A stretch of DNA of 64,000 nucleotides from Nitrospirales bacterium (GCA_031315865.1 JALDRJ010000002.1:827147-891146), one strand, 5' to 3'. Counted from the first letter of the stretch, positions 15,577 to 25,698 are shown. Notes: a model not told the origin generated them from the sequence alone. Program-made: numbers and translations.

Positions 15577-16395
15577 ATGCAACACCCTTCTATTGAGCTT
15601 AACGAACTTTCCAAGACCGCTATTGAAGCCGCTCAACTCGGTGGCTCAATCCTGACAGACTATGCGAAAAAAGGGTTTGAGATTGAGAAAAAGTCCGACA
15701 TCAACCTCCTCACTGAAGCGGATCTTGCCTCGGAACGCGTCATCGTAGAAAAAATTCGCACAACGTTCCCGTCTCATCAGATTCTTGCAGAAGAAAAGGG
15801 CCTTCAAACCCACAGCGAGAATCCCTACAAATGGATCATTGACCCCCTGGATGGCACCACGAACTTTGCCCATGGCTTTCCGATGTACAATGTCTCGATC
15901 GGGGTCGAATATGAGGGAGCAATCGTGGTCGGCGTGGTCTTTGACCCGACGCGCAATGAGCTCTTCGTCGCTCAAAAAGGACAGGGCTCGACTTTGAACA
16001 ACGTTCCCATTCATGTTTCGGCAACCGCCCTTCTCAGCGAAGCGCTTCTCGTCACTGGATTCGCCTATGACATCCATACGGTCGCCGATAACAATCTCAA
16101 GGAATTCTGTGCCTTCTCCCTGCGTGCCCGTGGCATGAGAAGAACCGGAACCGCCGCCATCGACCTGTGCTATATCGCCTGTGGCCGCTTCGATGGTTTC
16201 TGGGAATTGAAATTAAATCCGTGGGATACCGCAGCGGGGAAACTCATCGTTCAAGAAGCCGGTGGGCAAGTGACCAATTATCAAGGAGAACCGTACTCGA
16301 TTTACGGACAAGACCTGATCGCGAGCAATGGACTCATCCACCAGGAAATGGTCGGGCTACTTCAAGAAATTCGATTTCCGAATAGACCCTCGTAA
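15577..16395 (+). CDS. suhB: Inositol-1-monophosphatase family protein
   Basis: A 272-residue Mg2+-dependent, Li+-sensitive phosphatase. Metal ligands are seen in the three family blocks: Glu72-Glu73 (LAEEKG), Asp89-x-x-Asp92-Gly (WIIDPLDGTTNF) and the C-terminal WDTAAGKLIVQEAGG. In bacteria such enzymes hydrolyse inositol-1-phosphate or related sugar phosphates and, as SuhB, also assist rRNA antitermination. The substrate cannot be told from sequence. Stand-alone gene, convergent with prfC. Confidence 0.9.
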   Translation: MQHPSIELNELSKTAIEAAQLGGSILTDYAKKGFEIEKKSDINLLTEADLASERVIVEKIRTTFPSHQILAEEKGLQTHSENPYKWIIDPLDGTTNFAHGFPMYNVSIGVEYEGAIVVGVVFDPTRNELFVAQKGQGSTLNNVPIHVSATALLSEALLVTGFAYDIHTVADNNLKEFCAFSLRARGMRRTGTAAIDLCYIACGRFDGFWELKLNPWDTAAGKLIVQEAGGQVTNYQGEPYSIYGQDLIASNGLIHQEMVGLLQEIRFPNRPS

Positions 16396-16450
16396 ATGCC
16401 GAATTCGACTATCAACATGAGATGGCCATTCTGCCAAGCAGAACTCATGA

Positions 16451-18052
16451 TTATCCCATCTCCAAAAGCTGATGCTCCGGATTGCGTTCGCGGGCGAAGT
16501 TTTTGGACCAGGGCGAGCGGAAGAGAACGACAGGACGCTCACGTTGATCGATCACGACCATTGCGTCAGAGGGCGCTTTAAACGTGTTGACATCGCCTTC
16601 CAGCCACGCGCTTGACTCATACCCCAGAACATCCAATTGCGTCTCCACTCGGTATTCGCTTCGCAGTCGAAAGACCAGCACATCAAACTGAAGTTTGCCA
16701 ACCGCGCCGACGAAGAACTCCAACCCGTCAAGGCTGGTAAAGATCTGAATCGCGCCTTCCAGTGCCAACTGTTGAATACCCTTATCAAAGGCTTTTCGTT
16801 TTGTCGTGTCGGTCGGTCGAACACGCGCAAAAACCTCCGACTGAAATTGAGGGAGCGGTTTGTAATTAAACCCATCCGTCAAGGAAATCGTGTCCCCGAT
16901 CTGAAAGACTCCCGGGTTGATAATCCCGATGACATCGCCCGGATAGGCGACATCAAGCGTGTTTCGGTCTTTCGCTATCATACTGTGCGGACGCGAGAGC
17001 CGGACCTCGCCCTTTTCACGATGATGCTTCACGACCATGTCGCGTTCGAACCGTCCTGAGCACACGCGAAGAAAGGCCGTGCTGTCCCGATGTCTGGGAT
17101 TCATATTGGCTTGAAGCTTAAAGACGTACGCGCTAAACGGCGTTTCCACGGGATCCACAGTGATCTCTGTTCCGTCGTGGGCATCGGCGGATCGTCCCTC
17201 GGCGGAAGGAGCGAAATCGACAAAAGCATCAAAGAAAGTCTCCACGCCAAAATTCGTCAATGCCGACCCGAAAAATGCTGGAGTGACTTCGCCAGCTTGA
17301 AAAGCGCCCTTTGAAAACGGATTGCCCGCGACATCCAATAATTCCAGATCCTGTTCAAGCTGTTCACGGAGGTGAAGAGGCACATGTTCAACGAATTTGG
17401 CATCGTCCATGCTCACTTCTGTCACGATCGGTTTTGCCGCACCGGCAGAGGCCGTCTTCGTGTATTGCAATAGCCGCCTCAGACCTCTATCAACGACCCC
17501 AAGAAACTCGGCCCCTGATCCGACCGGCCAATTGATCGCGCTGGCATGAATACCCAAGACATCTTCGACCTCCGAAAGCAAATCCAACGGAGGACGCCCT
17601 GGCAGGTCCATTTTATTGATAAAGGTCAGAACCGGGATGCTTCGGAGCCGGCAGACTTCGAACAATTTCCTGGTCTGAGTTTCCACACCTTTGGCCGCGT
17701 CGATAACCATGATGGCACTATCAGCAGCCGTTAACGTTCGATAGGTATCTTCACAAAAATCTTGATGGCCGGGCGTATCAAGCACGTTGATGATCGTACC
17801 TTTATAAGGGAATTGCATCGCTGAGGCGGTGATAGAAATCCCGCGCTCTTGTTCCATCTCCATCCAATCCGAAGCCGCGAGCTTCCCGCTTTTTCTGGCC
17901 CCGACCATTCCCGCTGTCCGCAACATCCCGGAATAGAGCAGGAGCTTTTCCGTCAACGTGGTCTTGCCGGCGTCTGGATGACTAATGATCGCAAAGGTCC
18001 GCCGTTTGCGGGCGGCGGCACGAATTTCCTGTTTGAGCTGTGGCGTAAGCAT
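16451..18052 (-). CDS. prfC: Peptide chain release factor 3
   Basis: A 533-residue translational GTPase that recycles RF1/RF2 from the ribosome. G1 HPDAGKTT, the switch region AASDWMEMEQERGISITAS, G3 DTPGHQDF and G4 NKMD are complete; the SDWMEMEQERGIS block separates RF3 from EF-G. Length matches RF3. It lies 36 bases downstream of the TolC-family gene on the same strand and could be read through from the RND operon. Confidence 0.95.
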   Translation of the reverse strand: MLTPQLKQEIRAAARKRRTFAIISHPDAGKTTLTEKLLLYSGMLRTAGMVGARKSGKLAASDWMEMEQERGISITASAMQFPYKGTIINVLDTPGHQDFCEDTYRTLTAADSAIMVIDAAKGVETQTRKLFEVCRLRSIPVLTFINKMDLPGRPPLDLLSEVEDVLGIHASAINWPVGSGAEFLGVVDRGLRRLLQYTKTASAGAAKPIVTEVSMDDAKFVEHVPLHLREQLEQDLELLDVAGNPFSKGAFQAGEVTPAFFGSALTNFGVETFFDAFVDFAPSAEGRSADAHDGTEITVDPVETPFSAYVFKLQANMNPRHRDSTAFLRVCSGRFERDMVVKHHREKGEVRLSRPHSMIAKDRNTLDVAYPGDVIGIINPGVFQIGDTISLTDGFNYKPLPQFQSEVFARVRPTDTTKRKAFDKGIQQLALEGAIQIFTSLDGLEFFVGAVGKLQFDVLVFRLRSEYRVETQLDVLGYESSAWLEGDVNTFKAPSDAMVVIDQRERPVVLFRSPWSKNFARERNPEHQLLEMG

Positions 18053-18088
18053 CAGAATGATCCTGTTTGGAATGAGAAAACGAGCAGG

Positions 18089-19465
18089 CTATAAATCGTG
18101 AAGGCGCCCTTGTGCCCGCGCCAGGTTCACCCGGGCGGCATTGAACGTAAACAGGGCTTCAATAAGATTATCTCGGGCTTGCGCGACGGAGGTCTGCGCG
18201 TTCGTGACTTCAATGTTCGTGGCGACCCCGACCGTAAACCGCTCACGCGCAAGGTCGAGTTCCTGGAGTGAGAGCTTGAGCCCGAGTTGCGCGACTTCGA
18301 CTTGTTGCTGCGCGGATTCAATGGTGAGCAAGGCATCCCGCACTTCGAGGATGACCTGGTACTGAAGATCCTGCATTCGAATCGCTTCTTGACGGACTAA
18401 GCTGCGATTTTCAGAGATCCGGCCTTCTCGTTGACCTCCGTCAAAAATGGGCACCCTCATCAAGACCTGGACATTGTCGGTCGTCAGCGCGTTCGGAACT
18501 TGATTTCCAATGAGTCCAACATCTCCAGAGGCCTCCACGCTGGGAATCCTTTCACTCACGACCGAGCTGAGCGTGAGAGCCGCGAGCCGCTTTCGCCGTT
18601 TTTGCGCCTGCAGTTCAACACGATTCTCTTGGGCCACCAGCAGAGCTTCTTTCTCCGTTTGCTTGGGGACTGGGACCACAGTCAATTCGTCGGTCAAGAT
18701 AAGCTGCACATCGAAGGACAAGCCAATGGCGCGAATCAGGTTGAGCTTCGCACGGTTATGATCATTACGAGCCACGAGCAGCCGTTGATGTTCATTCTCT
18801 AATTGCACACGAGCCCTGGTGACATCCAGACTCGTGGCCATCCCCGCCGACTTTCGCTCGGCGGCCAAACGGAGCAATTCCTTATTCAATTTCACATCGG
18901 CTTCCCGGGCATGGACGGCTTTTTGAGCGCGAAGCGATTCAAGGTACACCAAGCCCACCGTCGCCATGGTGTCGCGTTCAGTGACTTCGGAGTCCAAATT
19001 CGCGACCTCGACGCCGGTCTTCGCTGCACGCCAACGTTGAATCAAGCTCAAACTAAAAATATTTTGCGTCAATGATGCCCTGGCCTCATAGAAATCTATG
19101 GGCTTCGATACTGAAGGCGAGCCACCGAATGAACCAAGGAAAAACTTTCGCCGCGCTCCACTGACCCGACCTGATAAATTCGGAAGCAACGCGCCAAAAT
19201 TCGTATCGGCGACATACTCGGCCTGAGTGACCTGCTCCTTGTATAATTGAACCGTCGGATTTTTATCGACCGCGGCGTTCATCGCTCCACGAAGGCTCAG
19301 ACGCAATTCTGGCGGACGTTCCTTGGTCTCGCTTGTCTCGTTGTTTCCCGACTCTGCCTGCGCAGCGTGAACGCCGAGCCACATCACCAATACAACGCCT
19401 GTGGCCATCCAGAGCCATGGCCGTGGGCGCAAGGTATCTGACAAATGCTGCTTGAACAGGTTCAT
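18089..19465 (-). CDS. TolC-family outer-membrane efflux channel
   Basis: A 458-residue protein with an N-terminal signal ending in HAAQA (near residue 37) and two repeats of long alpha-helical hairpins broken by beta strands, the TolC layout. Typical features are the helix LDSEVTERDTMATVGLVYLE, the domain-2 counterpart QYQVILEVRDALLTIES, and the ERFTVGVATNIEVTNAQTS stretch near the C-terminus (about 405-425). It is the last member of the TetR-MFP-RND-OMF set, 45 bases after the RND pump gene, and supplies the outer-membrane exit duct. Confidence 0.9.
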   Translation of the reverse strand: MNLFKQHLSDTLRPRPWLWMATGVVLVMWLGVHAAQAESGNNETSETKERPPELRLSLRGAMNAAVDKNPTVQLYKEQVTQAEYVADTNFGALLPNLSGRVSGARRKFFLGSFGGSPSVSKPIDFYEARASLTQNIFSLSLIQRWRAAKTGVEVANLDSEVTERDTMATVGLVYLESLRAQKAVHAREADVKLNKELLRLAAERKSAGMATSLDVTRARVQLENEHQRLLVARNDHNRAKLNLIRAIGLSFDVQLILTDELTVVPVPKQTEKEALLVAQENRVELQAQKRRKRLAALTLSSVVSERIPSVEASGDVGLIGNQVPNALTTDNVQVLMRVPIFDGGQREGRISENRSLVRQEAIRMQDLQYQVILEVRDALLTIESAQQQVEVAQLGLKLSLQELDLARERFTVGVATNIEVTNAQTSVAQARDNLIEALFTFNAARVNLARAQGRLHDL

Positions 19466-19510
19466 AGAAGGATAGCCTGCCTGATCATAACCATGACGAC
19501 ATGCAAGAGG

Positions 19511-22500
19511 TTAGAGCTTGACATCTGCAACGACTGGTGGTGCGACCACTCGATGTTGCCGTTGCTGCTTGAACTCGATGACGATACTAAACAATGCAGG
19601 CACGACAAACAACGTAAATGCCGTCGACATGATCAATCCACCGAGCACCACGCTCCCGATACCACGATACAGCTCTGACCCCGCTCCAGAAGACAAGACA
19701 AGAGGAAGCAACCCGAACGTTGTCGTCAACACACTCATCATGATCGGCCGTACGCGAGAACGCACCGATTCTCGAATGGCATCTTGGACTGACAGACCCT
19801 GGGCTGGATGTGTCTCTGAAGACAAAGCATGCTCCTCGTTTCGAGGCTTCATAAAATTTAACGCTTGATGAACGACCAGAATCGCGTTATTGACGACGAC
19901 TCCGATAAGAATGATGAATCCAAGCATGGTCAGCACATCTAAGGGCTGATAGATCACGAAGAGGTTCACTAAGGATAATCCCATAAAACCGCCGGCCGCT
20001 GCCAACGGTACGCTAAAGATGATGATAAACGGATAGAGAAAGCTCTCAAATAAGGCAGCCATAAGCAGGTAAGTGATAATTAAGGCCATGAGCAGGTTCC
20101 ACTTCAGAGCCTCATACGTTTTTGTCAGATCGTCCGCTGTGCCCGACAAATGAATATGATAAAGCCGACCAACCTGGCCGCTCTGTTGCAGTGGAGTGAT
20201 GACTTTCTTTTGAATCAGATTCATGGCCGTTTCCAGTGGCATCTCCGAGTCTGGAATAACTTGAATCACGATCGATCGTTCTCGTTCGATATGATTGATC
20301 TGTTCAGGCCCTGAAACGAGATTCACGTCAGCAATCGCGCCAAGCGTCGTCAATTTTCCGCCTTTGGTGAAGATTGGGATAGTCTCAAGGTCCTGCGTAC
20401 GGCTCGAATATTGGTCTTCTCCTCTGACCGTCAAGTCGATTTCATCGCCCTCAAATTGGTAGTCGCTCGCCTTGGCCCCATCCACCAGCGCATTGACCGT
20501 AAACCCGACTTCGCGATTCGTCATTTGCACATCGGCTGCGCGATCCCGTTTAAGCGTGACATGGATTTCCGGACTTCCGAGATCGAGACTCGGCTTTGGC
20601 CGTATCTGCGCATCAGGAAGAAGCTGATTCGTCATGCCAAAAATCTGCCCGCCCAAAGCAATTAACGTTTCGAGTTCAGGGCCAGTAATCTCAATGTCGA
20701 TGTTACGACCTTCACCAAGACCACGCTGGAATAAGCTTCGCTGCGTAATAATGCCAAACACGCCGGGCAAGTCCGCCGTGGCCCGGCGAAAGACCGGGAT
20801 GAGCTCTGCTGCCAGCTCATCCTGATTGGTCCGTCCCCCCATGAACACCATCCGTCCTCTCGCGACAAAAAAGAAGTTTCGAACACTCGGGCCATCAAGC
20901 GCAGCCTCTTCAGGCGAACCCGGCTTGGCTTCCCAGTAAGGCCTCAACACGCCTTCAACGGCCTGTCCTACTCTCACAAATTCATCGGTATTATACCCGG
21001 CAGGCGGAAGCAGAATGCCCATCACCAAATTGCGATTGCCATTCGGCAAATATTCAGCTTTGGGGAAAAGAAGCACCGTTAAGCCAATCGCCAAACTCGT
21101 GAGGACCACCACCGTGAAGACTCGACGACTTTGTTGGACACAGATCCAATGAATCAAATCAGCAAATCGATCAGAACTGATTCCCATTCGTGAGATACCC
21201 GAATCAATCACTTCGAAGATCCGGCTCGTTCTGCCTCGAACGGACGATGACGTGCGTTCCTCTCCGGCCTTCTTCGCCGTGCTCAGAATCCTGGCAGACA
21301 GACTCGGGATCACCGTCATGGATACCAGCAAACTCAACCCCACACCAGCACTGATCGCAATAGCGATATCCTGAAACAACTCGCCCGCCTGCTCCTTGAG
21401 GAATACGATGGGGATAAACACGGCGATCGTGGTGAGCGTGCTTGCCAGTACGGCGCCCCAGACTTCGACCGTCCCGTCATAGGCGGCTTGAAACAGCGTC
21501 TTTCCCATTTCGCGGTGGCGATACACGTTCTCCAACACGACGATCGAGTTATCGACCAACATCCCCGCAGCAAACGTCATCCCGGCCAAACTGATGACAT
21601 TGAGGTTTCGACCGAGCATCCAGAGCGCGATAAACGTTCCCATAATGCTGATGGGTATCGCTAACCCGATCACCAACGTCGTGCTGCCCGTGCGGAGGAA
21701 CAAATACAGGATGGCAATCGCCAGGAGGCTACCCACGATCAAATTTTGCTGAACGAGGGAGAGTGAACTGTAGATATAATCGGTTTCATCATAAACCTGA
21801 TAGAGTGTGAACCCTCGTGGATTCAAAATTTCTTCGTTCAAGGCTTGTACTGCCTCACGAAGTCCCACCATGGTTTCCAAGACATTCGCTCCCGTTTCTC
21901 CCAGCGCATTGACCGCAATGCAGGGACGTCCTGACTGTCTCACAATGCCCTCGGCATCTTTATACCCCAATTTGACCGAGGCCACGTCCCGGACATAGAT
22001 AGGTATCCCGGCTCGGCGGGTGATGATGACATTTTCAATATGTTCAGGACTCTGATATTCCCCGACCGTACGAACGACATAGGTTCGCTTACCTTCGTCA
22101 AAATCACCAGCGCTAAAATCCCGATTTTCTTCATCGAGGGCTTGGGCCAGTTGCAGCATCGTCAAGGAACGTGCCGCCAATTTATTCGGGTCCACGACGA
22201 CTTGAATTTCCCGCTCCCGGCCGCCGTACACATTCGAAGCGGCCACTCCAGGCACCCGTTCGAACCGCGCTTTAATCAGGTCTTCCGCAAAATCCCGCAT
22301 CGTATCGATGTTGACGGGATTATCCGATAACGGCTCAAATATGAACCAGCCAATAGCCGAACCTGCGGTATCCGTGCTGCTAATGACCGGCTCATCAACT
22401 TCGATCGGATATTCCTTCACTTGATTCAATCGATTCGACACGCGCAGAAGAGAACTATCGATGTTGGTTCCGGCGGGAAAGCGTAAAATCACTTTCCCAT

Positions 22501-22762
22501 TCCCGTTCGAACTCTCCGAAAACATTTTTTCGAGCCCCTCGACACCTTTGAGTTGCTCTTCTTGTTCATCGACGATTTCGCGTTCGACCTCATTCGGGCT
22601 GGCCCCTTGCCACCGGGTATCGACCGTTATTTCGGTCTTCGTCACATCGGGAGTCAGTTGCACGGGTAATTCGTAGAGCGCCACAAGACCAAACAGCACC
22701 ACAAGAAGTACCCCTACCGTCGTGGTCACCGGATTCTGAATCGCAAATCGAACGAGCGGCAT
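19511..22762 (-). CDS. RND (AcrB-type) efflux pump, inner-membrane subunit
   Basis: A 1083-residue HAE1-type pump: helix 1 (residues 9-29), a large periplasmic loop, helices 2-6, a second loop and helices 8-12. The proton-relay region of helix 4 reads GMLVDNSIVVLENV, with one Asp kept and the second replaced by Asn, compared with VDDAIV of AcrB. The start MPLVRFAIQNP at 22762 has AAGGAT upstream and lies four bases after the adaptor stop, so translation is coupled; an earlier in-frame start would overlap that gene. Substrates are unknown. Confidence 0.92.
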   Translation of the reverse strand: MPLVRFAIQNPVTTTVGVLLVVLFGLVALYELPVQLTPDVTKTEITVDTRWQGASPNEVEREIVDEQEEQLKGVEGLEKMFSESSNGNGKVILRFPAGTNIDSSLLRVSNRLNQVKEYPIEVDEPVISSTDTAGSAIGWFIFEPLSDNPVNIDTMRDFAEDLIKARFERVPGVAASNVYGGREREIQVVVDPNKLAARSLTMLQLAQALDEENRDFSAGDFDEGKRTYVVRTVGEYQSPEHIENVIITRRAGIPIYVRDVASVKLGYKDAEGIVRQSGRPCIAVNALGETGANVLETMVGLREAVQALNEEILNPRGFTLYQVYDETDYIYSSLSLVQQNLIVGSLLAIAILYLFLRTGSTTLVIGLAIPISIMGTFIALWMLGRNLNVISLAGMTFAAGMLVDNSIVVLENVYRHREMGKTLFQAAYDGTVEVWGAVLASTLTTIAVFIPIVFLKEQAGELFQDIAIAISAGVGLSLLVSMTVIPSLSARILSTAKKAGEERTSSSVRGRTSRIFEVIDSGISRMGISSDRFADLIHWICVQQSRRVFTVVVLTSLAIGLTVLLFPKAEYLPNGNRNLVMGILLPPAGYNTDEFVRVGQAVEGVLRPYWEAKPGSPEEAALDGPSVRNFFFVARGRMVFMGGRTNQDELAAELIPVFRRATADLPGVFGIITQRSLFQRGLGEGRNIDIEITGPELETLIALGGQIFGMTNQLLPDAQIRPKPSLDLGSPEIHVTLKRDRAADVQMTNREVGFTVNALVDGAKASDYQFEGDEIDLTVRGEDQYSSRTQDLETIPIFTKGGKLTTLGAIADVNLVSGPEQINHIERERSIVIQVIPDSEMPLETAMNLIQKKVITPLQQSGQVGRLYHIHLSGTADDLTKTYEALKWNLLMALIITYLLMAALFESFLYPFIIIFSVPLAAAGGFMGLSLVNLFVIYQPLDVLTMLGFIILIGVVVNNAILVVHQALNFMKPRNEEHALSSETHPAQGLSVQDAIRESVRSRVRPIMMSVLTTTFGLLPLVLSSGAGSELYRGIGSVVLGGLIMSTAFTLFVVPALFSIVIEFKQQRQHRVVAPPVVADVKL

Positions 22763-22766
22763 GGCG

Positions 22767-23864
22767 TTATCCTTGAGTCTCCAGAATTCTGACGGGTTGC
22801 CCAGGACGAAGCCGCTCATTTCCTTCGACCACAACGGTCATCCCCTCGTGAATCTCTCCCACGACTTGCACCCCTTCATCCATGTGGAGCTCCGGCTTCA
22901 CTGGGACTTGGGAGACCGTTCCTTCATGAACCACGAAGACAAACTCTGTTCCCCCTCGCAGCACCAACGCATCTTTGGGAACGACCACAGCTTGAAAAGG
23001 TGCTCCCACCTTTAGAGTCACTCGAGACACCATTCCACTTTTCATCTTCAACCCTGGGTTCGGGATTTCGACTTTGATCGGGAAGGTGCGAGCGGATCGG
23101 TCGGCCTGCGCGACGACCGAAAACACACGCCCCGCCATACGAAGCCCCGGCAATCCATCGAACACCGCTGTGACAGGATCATTGACGCGAACGTCTTTCA
23201 CGTACCGTTCCGGGAGCGGGACCTCGACCTGCACACGGGAGAGATCGACGATCTCAACCACTTGCCCGCCCGCCGCGACCCACTGACCCACTTCCGTAAA
23301 CTCCTGAGTAATCCAACCGTCAAACGGGGCCACGATACGCGATTTTTTCAACTGATCCCGAACCTGATGGATTTCTGTTTTTAACTGAACCAGCCGTTGC
23401 CGCAAAGCCGCTTCTTCAGTAATCGCATCGTCATATTCTTTTTGGGTCACTAATTCTTTTTCGAACAGTACCTTGATACGTTTCAAGTCTTTCGTGGCCT
23501 GCCGATAACGCGTGAACGCTTCACGATGTGAAGCTTCTGCCGAGTCCAGCCGAATATCCAGCGCATCCGTCCGAAGACGGGCGAGGATTTGGCCACGCTT
23601 CACGAACATGCCTTCCTCCACAGGAAAGGCATGAACCAGTCCGCCAATTTCGCTGGCCACGACGCTTCGGCGCCAAGGCTCGACCGTGCCCACGAGATTC
23701 ACGGATCGTTGCACCTCTTGTGTGACAACAGGCACGACACGAACAGGTGAAGGTGGACGTCCTTGAGGTGGCGCGGCAGCCTGCTGTTCACTACAAGCTG
23801 CGACATGTGTCGCGAACATAGCGAGGAGGAGCCACTGGGAAATATTCTTAATCAAAGCGTTCAA
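22767..23864 (-). CDS. RND periplasmic adaptor (membrane fusion) lipoprotein
   Basis: A 365-residue HlyD/AcrA-type adaptor that links the RND pump with the TolC-like channel. I place the start at TTG 23864, one base after the tetR stop, with AAGGAAA upstream; the protein then begins MNALIKNISQWLLLAMF and has a lipobox ending VAAC, so it is a lipoprotein. Order of parts: lipoyl half (GTVEPWRRSVVASEIGGLV), alpha-helical hairpin (about 90-155), second lipoyl half (IVAPFDGWITQEFTEVGQ), beta-barrel and membrane-proximal domain. An upstream ATG in frame would lie inside tetR. Confidence 0.88.
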   Translation of the reverse strand: MNALIKNISQWLLLAMFATHVAACSEQQAAAPPQGRPPSPVRVVPVVTQEVQRSVNLVGTVEPWRRSVVASEIGGLVHAFPVEEGMFVKRGQILARLRTDALDIRLDSAEASHREAFTRYRQATKDLKRIKVLFEKELVTQKEYDDAITEEAALRQRLVQLKTEIHQVRDQLKKSRIVAPFDGWITQEFTEVGQWVAAGGQVVEIVDLSRVQVEVPLPERYVKDVRVNDPVTAVFDGLPGLRMAGRVFSVVAQADRSARTFPIKVEIPNPGLKMKSGMVSRVTLKVGAPFQAVVVPKDALVLRGGTEFVFVVHEGTVSQVPVKPELHMDEGVQVVGEIHEGMTVVVEGNERLRPGQPVRILETQG

Positions 23865-23865
23865 C

Positions 23866-24507
23866 TCACGTTTCCTTGACAGGATTTTCAATCCCGTTGA
23901 GAAATAAATTCCCCAACAGTTGGCCCTTACTGGCAAGCGACTCCTGGGGGCTTACTTGAAGAATCCAGACGTATATCGTGGCATTTAACATCCCGTGAAA
24001 GGCCAGTGAGGCCGACTCTGGGTCAACACGCTGGAACTCACCCTTGCGAATCCCTTCGCGAACGAGATCCGCCACCAGCGTAATTTGCGCAAGGTAACAC
24101 CTCCAAACCCGATCCCCGAACGCGCTCTTCACGGTCCATTCAAACCCACCCCATTCCGAGACATAAATGCGAAAAAAGTCTCGATTGCAGTCGGCAAACG
24201 CGAGCTTTACTTGGATTATGCCACGAATTTTCTCTACCGTCGTCTCCGCTCGTGCGATTCGTTCATGGATCAACCGCATGAGTTCTTCAACCTTCGACTC
24301 CATGAGGGAAATATAAATCTCTTCTTTACTCTCAAAGATCTTATAGACTGTTCCCATCGCGAATTGTGCCGCATTGGCGATTTCCGCCATATTCGTCTTA
24401 AAAAATCCGTGCTTCGAAAAAAGACGCTCGGCTGCGCACAGAATTTCGGCTCTCCGCGCCTCAACCTCCCGCAGTTTCCGCTTGGTACGTTGGTCCATTA
24501 CCGACAT
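23866..24507 (-). CDS. TetR-family repressor of the RND operon
   Basis: A 213-residue regulator. The N-terminal helix-turn-helix is RRAEILCAAERLFSKHGF with recognition part MAEIANAAQFAMGTVYKIFESKEEIY (about residues 40-66). The rest is the helical ligand-binding/dimer domain. It is the first gene of the RND set; its stop lies one base before the adaptor start. Three palindromic sites lie in its leader (24512-24564), the nearest five bases before the start codon, so autorepression is very likely and the effector is probably a pump substrate. Confidence 0.9.
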   Translation of the reverse strand: MSVMDQRTKRKLREVEARRAEILCAAERLFSKHGFFKTNMAEIANAAQFAMGTVYKIFESKEEIYISLMESKVEELMRLIHERIARAETTVEKIRGIIQVKLAFADCNRDFFRIYVSEWGGFEWTVKSAFGDRVWRCYLAQITLVADLVREGIRKGEFQRVDPESASLAFHGMLNATIYVWILQVSPQESLASKGQLLGNLFLNGIENPVKET

Positions 24508-24511
24508 ACTT

Positions 24512-24564
24512 GAATACTAATTCTAATTGATGAGTACTTATTCTACCATATAGAATAGCTATTC
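24512..24564. promoter_or_regulatory. Three tandem palindromic operator sites of the RND operon
   Basis: GAATACTAATTC (24512-24523), GAGTACTTATTC (24532-24543) and GAATAGCTATTC (24553-24564) are three versions of one 12-bp palindrome GAATA-N2-TATTC; the third is perfect and the others miss one base. Starts are 20 and 21 bp apart, i.e. two helical turns, so all three face the same side of DNA. A minus-strand TAGAAT (24540-24545) overlaps the middle site. Confidence 0.75.
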
Positions 24565-24613
24565 ATCATTCGGCATCACCACCGCTGAAATTGAATCCAC
24601 TTCCGGGTATCGG

Positions 24614-25222
24614 TCACAGTGAAGAGAGCCCCTCCATTTGTGGTCCTCCAGAGACTCCACCTGACACGATGAACGCCATGACATCTGAACTATCGGCATC
24701 CAGGGGCCGGACTTGGTCCTTGGGAAAAACCAGTAGATTGCCCGCAAAGTTATACGATTGCGGAAAGTACACGGCTACATGATCGAGCAACCCTAAAAAT
24801 TCCATATTGCTCCTGGTGACAAAGCCCACGGCCTCCGCATGACCATCAGGCATTAACGTGACGATCACGGGTTGATCAAACCGTTTTTTTTCACCCATAA
24901 ATGCGGCAATCAAGTCCTTGATAGACATATAGAGCAATTTGATGAATGGCGCTTTCGTGAGCACACGTTCGACAAAGTCAAAGACTTTCTGGACAAACAC
25001 ATTGGAAGCGAATCGTCCCGTCAACACGATGAGACTGACCGTCACCACGAATCCTACTCCCGGAATAGGGATATTCAACCACCCGTCGATCGTCTCGAAC
25101 ACAAAGAAGGCGACTGAGATGGTCACGACTAATGGGACCAAAATGAGCAGTCCTTCAAAAAAGTTCCTGGCTAAATCGTTCATCGTGATGTTTTTCCAAA
25201 ACGCTGGTCTATCCCATTTCAT
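24614..25222 (-). CDS. DUF502 inner-membrane protein
   Basis: A 202-residue protein with two N-terminal membrane helices (FFEGLLILVPLVVTISVAFF and the next around VGFVVTVSLIVLTGRFAS), then a soluble domain with the family blocks PFIKLLYMSIKDL, PVIVTLMPDG, GFVTRS and VAVYFPQSYNFAGNLLVFP. This is DUF502, a conserved membrane family (COG2928) of unknown role. GGAGG lies about ten bases before the chosen ATG; another ATG 13 codons on is possible. It stands alone between the two exporter clusters, transcribed in the same direction. Confidence 0.85.
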   Translation of the reverse strand: MKWDRPAFWKNITMNDLARNFFEGLLILVPLVVTISVAFFVFETIDGWLNIPIPGVGFVVTVSLIVLTGRFASNVFVQKVFDFVERVLTKAPFIKLLYMSIKDLIAAFMGEKKRFDQPVIVTLMPDGHAEAVGFVTRSNMEFLGLLDHVAVYFPQSYNFAGNLLVFPKDQVRPLDADSSDVMAFIVSGGVSGGPQMEGLSSL

Positions 25223-25428
25223 GAGCGTTCACCCTCCACGGTTCAATTGATTGGTTCCAAACATCTCTAAAATAGACGGACTCACGGTCACCTGATTTTA
25301 CGGCTGAATGGCTCTTCATGTAGACTCTATCCAAGGTTCAAAAGCGATACAAGGACACCAAGCCTGTTGTCCCAGGAGCCAGTACGATCATTCAGTCTTT
25401 TAACGCGCATGCAAGAAGGGAACATAGT

Positions 25429-25698
25429 ATGGCTACCAGTGGAGGAACGAATCCGGGACACTCATCTTCTCAACCTGCTGAACCGGCAGACGAAACAGAA
25501 ATTTTAAACGTGGTCGTTCAACGAGAAGGACAGAAAGTCAGCACGAAATGGGGTCTCCACCCCAATCTTAAAGAAGAACTGAAACCCGAAGAATGGAAAG
25601 AACTCACAGAAATCATGGGCAAGGTCACCACGATCATCGGAAACCGGTTTTCCCAAGTCCTTGGTGAAGCCGAGGAAGGCAAGGCCGGGACGGCGTAA
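25429..25698 (+). CDS. Small hypothetical protein
   Basis: An 89-residue acidic protein with no signal or membrane segment. The first 22 residues are low-complexity (Ser, Gly, Pro, Glu); residues 25-80 look folded, with a strand (ILNVVVQREG) followed by WGLHPNLKEELKPEEWKEL and a terminal helix. GAAGGGAA lies before the ATG. Its start codon, codon pattern and isolation from other frames support a real gene, but I do not recognise the family. Confidence 0.6.
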   Translation: MATSGGTNPGHSSSQPAEPADETEILNVVVQREGQKVSTKWGLHPNLKEELKPEEWKELTEIMGKVTTIIGNRFSQVLGEAEEGKAGTA

